Source: Anaerolineae bacterium (lineage in GTDB: Bacteria > Chloroflexota > Anaerolineae > Anaerolineales > Villigracilaceae). From it: a DNA stretch of 8,197 nt. Shown piece after piece: positions 4,984-8,197 of the stretch. The DNA is taken from positions 1 to 8,197 of the forward strand of contig JAFLCF010000120.1 in NCBI GenBank assembly GCA_017303735.1, in the 5' to 3' direction. Under the pieces are notes generated by a model, which saw only the letters and a program-made list of their open reading frames with translations, did not search any database and was not told the origin of the DNA. Position 1 is the stretch's first letter; each line of letters opens with the position of its first letter. The position numbers were made by a program, and so were the translations under genes.

Positions 4984-6045
4984 ATGTCCCAATCTCAAAT
5001 TCCCGTAGCCGTGCTCGGCGCGACAGGTTCTGTCGGTCAGCGGTTTATTGCTTTGCTCGAAAATCACCCGTGGTTCAAGGTGGTGGCTCTTGCCGCATCA
5101 GACCGTTCGGCGGGGCAGCCCTATGCCAAAGCCACTCGTTGGGTATTGGATACGCCCATGCCCGAATATGCCCGTGACATGGTCATCGTCCCTGCCAACA
5201 CGGATGCAGTACAGGCAAAGATTGTTTTCTCAGCCTTGCATACCGAGATCGCCAATGAACTAGAGCCTGCCTTTGCAAAAGCGGGCGCGGCAGTCTGCTC
5301 GAATGCATCGTCGTATCGTAGAGGCGAGGATGTGCCGCTTTTGTTACCCGAAATTAACGCGGAACATATTCAACTCGTGAAGCATCAGCGCAAGAATAAA
5401 GGCTGGAGCGGATGCATCGTCACCAACCCGAATTGCACAAGCACGGGGCTGACGATTGCGCTCAAAGCATTAGATGAGTCCTTTGGTGTGAGGAAAGTTT
5501 TTATGGTTTCGCTACAAGCACTTTCGGGAGCAGGCTACCCTGGCGTGCCGTCGCTCGACATCATGGACAACATCATCCCTAACGTGGGTAATGGCGGCGA
5601 AGAAGAAAAAGTGGAATGGGAACCGCGCAAGATGCTCGGCAAGTTCAACGAGGACAAGATCGACATGGCAGATATCCAATTCAGCGCACATACCAACCGC
5701 GTGGCTGTGATCGATGGTCACACTGTGTGTGCGAGCGTGGCATTGGATAAACCCGTTGTGCCAGAAGTTGCGATTCAAGCATTACGCGATTACGCGGCAA
5801 AACCGTCAGCAAGGGAACTGCCTTCGTCGCCGCGACCCGTTATCGAGGTCAGAGATGAAGCGGATCGCCCACAGCCAAGACTCGACCGCATGGCAGGCAA
5901 AGGCATGACGACCGTAGTTGGTCGCGTGCGCAGAGATCCCATCCTTGATCTTAAGTTTGTTGTACTTTCACACAACACAATTCGCGGCGCAGCGGGTGCG
6001 TCGATCTATAATGCCGAGTTGTTGGTAAGTGAAAATCTTTTATAG
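4984..6045 (+). CDS. asd: Aspartate-semialdehyde dehydrogenase (archaeal/fungal-type)
   Basis: NADPH-dependent reduction of aspartyl phosphate to aspartate semialdehyde, the branch point to lysine and homoserine. The 353-residue protein has an N-terminal Rossmann motif GATGSVGQR (12-20), the active-site VTNPNCTSTGL (146-156) with nucleophile Cys151, SGAGYPG (181-187), and SAHTNRVAVIDGHT (234-247) with the likely general base His246. The Cys-loop and the overall pattern match the archaeal/fungal-type family rather than the E. coli type; this is from memory of the families. AGGAG (4971-4975) stands eight bases before the ATG. It is probably co-transcribed with lysC across the GC-rich repeat. 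No clear terminator follows before the promoter at 6090. Confidence 0.95.
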   Translation: MSQSQIPVAVLGATGSVGQRFIALLENHPWFKVVALAASDRSAGQPYAKATRWVLDTPMPEYARDMVIVPANTDAVQAKIVFSALHTEIANELEPAFAKAGAAVCSNASSYRRGEDVPLLLPEINAEHIQLVKHQRKNKGWSGCIVTNPNCTSTGLTIALKALDESFGVRKVFMVSLQALSGAGYPGVPSLDIMDNIIPNVGNGGEEEKVEWEPRKMLGKFNEDKIDMADIQFSAHTNRVAVIDGHTVCASVALDKPVVPEVAIQALRDYAAKPSARELPSSPRPVIEVRDEADRPQPRLDRMAGKGMTTVVGRVRRDPILDLKFVVLSHNTIRGAAGASIYNAELLVSENLL

Positions 6046-6089
6046 TGATGACCCAAATGGGTACTTTATGAAACAACTTGATAAAACAC

Positions 6090-6119
6090 TTGACAAGCAT
6101 AAAGTCACTATGATATAAC
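6090..6119 (+). promoter_or_regulatory. Promoter of the SAM-riboswitch transcript
   Basis: TTGACA (6090-6095) and TATAAC (6114-6119) are separated by 18 bases, in an AT-rich stretch 45 bases after asd. The expected start near 6126 is about 14 bases before the riboswitch P1 stem, giving the sulfhydrylase gene its own transcript. Confidence 0.75.
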
Positions 6120-6139
6120 CCGGCGAAATTAAATATTCG

Positions 6140-6258
6140 CTCTTATCCAGAGAAGCTGAGGGACCGACCCTTTGAAGCTTCGGCAACCAAACGAAAGTTC
6201 AGGTGCCAAATTCGGCAAATAGGAATGACGCAGGTCATTCGTATCTGGAAGATGAGAG
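6140..6258 (+). promoter_or_regulatory. SAM-I (S-box) riboswitch aptamer
   Basis: Conserved S-box elements appear in order: CTTATCCAGAG, GAGGGA-CC-GACCC, CTTCGGCAACC (6178-6188), AGGTGC-CAAATTC, AGGAATGACG, and the closing CTGGAAGATGAGAG. P1 pairs CTCTTATC (6140-6147) with GATGAGAG (6251-6258), eight pairs with one wobble. This class binds S-adenosylmethionine and, when bound, turns off methionine genes. The O-acetylhomoserine sulfhydrylase gene downstream is a typical target. Confidence 0.97.
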
Positions 6259-6273
6259 GACGGTGTAGACGTA

Positions 6274-6310
6274 TACCTCTTCTTGTACTTTCAGAAGAGG
6301 TAAATTTTTT
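6274..6310 (+). terminator. Intrinsic terminator of the SAM-I expression platform
   Basis: A 10-bp perfect stem (6274-6283 with 6293-6302, 9-base loop) is followed by AA and six T (6305-6310). CCTCT (6276-6280) in the 5' arm can instead pair with AGAGG (6255-6259), which overlaps the 3' strand of P1. SAM binding stabilises P1 and would therefore free the terminator, the usual OFF-switch logic. Confidence 0.88.
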
Positions 6311-6322
6311 AAGCGCAAAAAA

Positions 6323-7671
<1,349 letters not shown>

Positions 7672-7680
7672 GGTTAAATT

Positions 7681-7722
7681 ATGAAGGATGAAAGATGAAT
7701 AAAACCATCTTTCATCCTTCCG
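7681..7722. repeat. Mirrored heptad repeat / hairpin, copy 3 (sulfhydrylase gene-metA spacer)
   Basis: Heptads ATGAAGG, ATGAAAG and ATGAATA (7681-7701) are followed by the inverted CTTTCAT and CCTTC. This gives a perfect 15-bp stem (7683-7697 with 7706-7720, 8-base loop). The sequence differs from copies 1 and 2, but the plan (forward heptads then inverted heptads) is the same. No T-run follows, so transcription probably continues into metA. It occupies most of the spacer where the metA ribosome binding site would be expected. Confidence 0.75.
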
Positions 7723-7741
7723 CCTTAATCCTTTCAAACCC

Positions 7742-8197
7742 ATGCCCGTAAAAATTCCTTCCACACTCCCCGCAAAAACAACTCTCGAAAACGAGAATAT
7801 CTTCGTCATGGACGAAGACCGTGCCATTCATCAGGACATCCGCGCCTTGCGGGTTGCCATCCTGAATTTGATGCCCACCAAAATTTCCACTGAAACACAG
7901 ATTCTGCGTTTGCTTTCCAACTCCGCCTTGCAAGTGGAAGTGTCTCTGCTGCACACCGCCACCCACGAAGCCAAAAACACCGATGCCGATCACCTCATGG
8001 AGCATTACGTCACCTTCGATGATGTAAAGAATCAAAAGTTCGATGGTCTCATCATCACAGGCGCGCCCGTTGAGCAGATGCCATTTGAAGAAGTGGATTA
8101 CTGGAAAGAACTTCAACGCATCATGGATTGGTCGGAAACCAACGTTGAATCCACGTTTCACATTTGCTGGGGAGCACAAGCGGGCTTGTATCACAAA
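7742..8197 (+). CDS. metA: Homoserine O-acetyltransferase, MetA family (3' end cut by window)
   Basis: Activates homoserine for methionine synthesis; 152 codons are visible before the window ends. The N-terminus [11 protein letters not shown] with ENIFVM (18-23), [13 protein letters not shown] (41-53) and [12 protein letters not shown] (140-151) are MetA marks, with nucleophile Cys142 at the same number as in E. coli. Residue 111 is Glu in [14 protein letters not shown]; in this family Glu111 goes with acetyl-CoA use and Gly111 with succinyl-CoA. Acetyl specificity matches the upstream O-acetylhomoserine sulfhydrylase. No Shine-Dalgarno is visible before the ATG and no other start codon lies in frame after the stop at 7700. 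A perfect hairpin (7683-7720) ends 21 bases upstream. It is probably co-transcribed with the sulfhydrylase gene under the SAM riboswitch. The catalytic His and Glu of the C-terminal half lie outside. Confidence 0.95.
   Translation, partial: MPVKIPSTLPAKTTLENENIFVMDEDRAIHQDIRALRVAILNLMPTKISTETQILRLLSNSALQVEVSLLHTATHEAKNTDADHLMEHYVTFDDVKNQKFDGLIITGAPVEQMPFEEVDYWKELQRIMDWSETNVESTFHICWGAQAGLYHK

Noticed and set aside
6051..6061. ACCCAAATGGGT hairpin as an asd terminator
   Set aside because: The stem is only 4-5 bp with a very small loop and no T-run follows.
6042..6111. Inverted 7-mers ATAGTGA / TCACTAT flanking the start of the riboswitch promoter
   Set aside because: 57 bases apart and short; probably chance, with no supporting structure or T-run.

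Overview
The window holds amino-acid biosynthesis genes in two divergent groups, with an unusually legible set of RNA-level regulators between and in front of them. The gene content (LysW carrier, ThrA-like aspartokinase, archaeal/fungal-type Asd, O-acetylhomoserine sulfhydrylase, acetyl-type MetA) and the short dispersed repeats fit a Chloroflexota bacterium, perhaps Anaerolineae. That placement is an inference from style, not from a marker gene.

Left half, minus strand: argG, argH and lysW read leftward as an apparent operon, with the start of a further gene just touching the left edge. ArgG and ArgH are the last two steps of arginine synthesis. LysW is the small amino-group carrier protein that protects glutamate or alpha-aminoadipate in the LysW-dependent ornithine/lysine routes. 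Its place behind argGH suggests a carrier-protein route to arginine.

Centre (2935-3489): a divergent control region. Back-to-back promoters (TTGACT-16-TAGAAT leftward, TTGACA-17-TAGAAT rightward) each drive a short leader peptide, an antiterminator and an intrinsic terminator. The leftward peptide (35 aa) has a run of Arg codons and precedes argG. The rightward peptide (32 aa) has a Thr/Met run (GMTMTTTSGT) and precedes lysC. Both look like classical ribosome-mediated transcription attenuators, and both peptides start within a few bases of the predicted transcription start. This is the most interesting part of the window.

Right half, plus strand: lysC (aspartokinase) and asd (aspartate-semialdehyde dehydrogenase) make the aspartate-family trunk. 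A new promoter then drives a SAM-I (S-box) riboswitch with a transcription terminator and a second hairpin that can cover the Shine-Dalgarno. Behind it come an O-acetylhomoserine sulfhydrylase gene and metA (cut by the right edge), which make homocysteine by the acetyl/direct-sulfhydrylation route. Trunk flux therefore appears to be set by charged tRNA-Thr/Met, and the methionine branch by SAM.

Three intergenic spacers carry heptad repeats that run forward and then invert into hairpins. Two other GC-rich dispersed-type repeats lie in front of argG and between lysC and asd.
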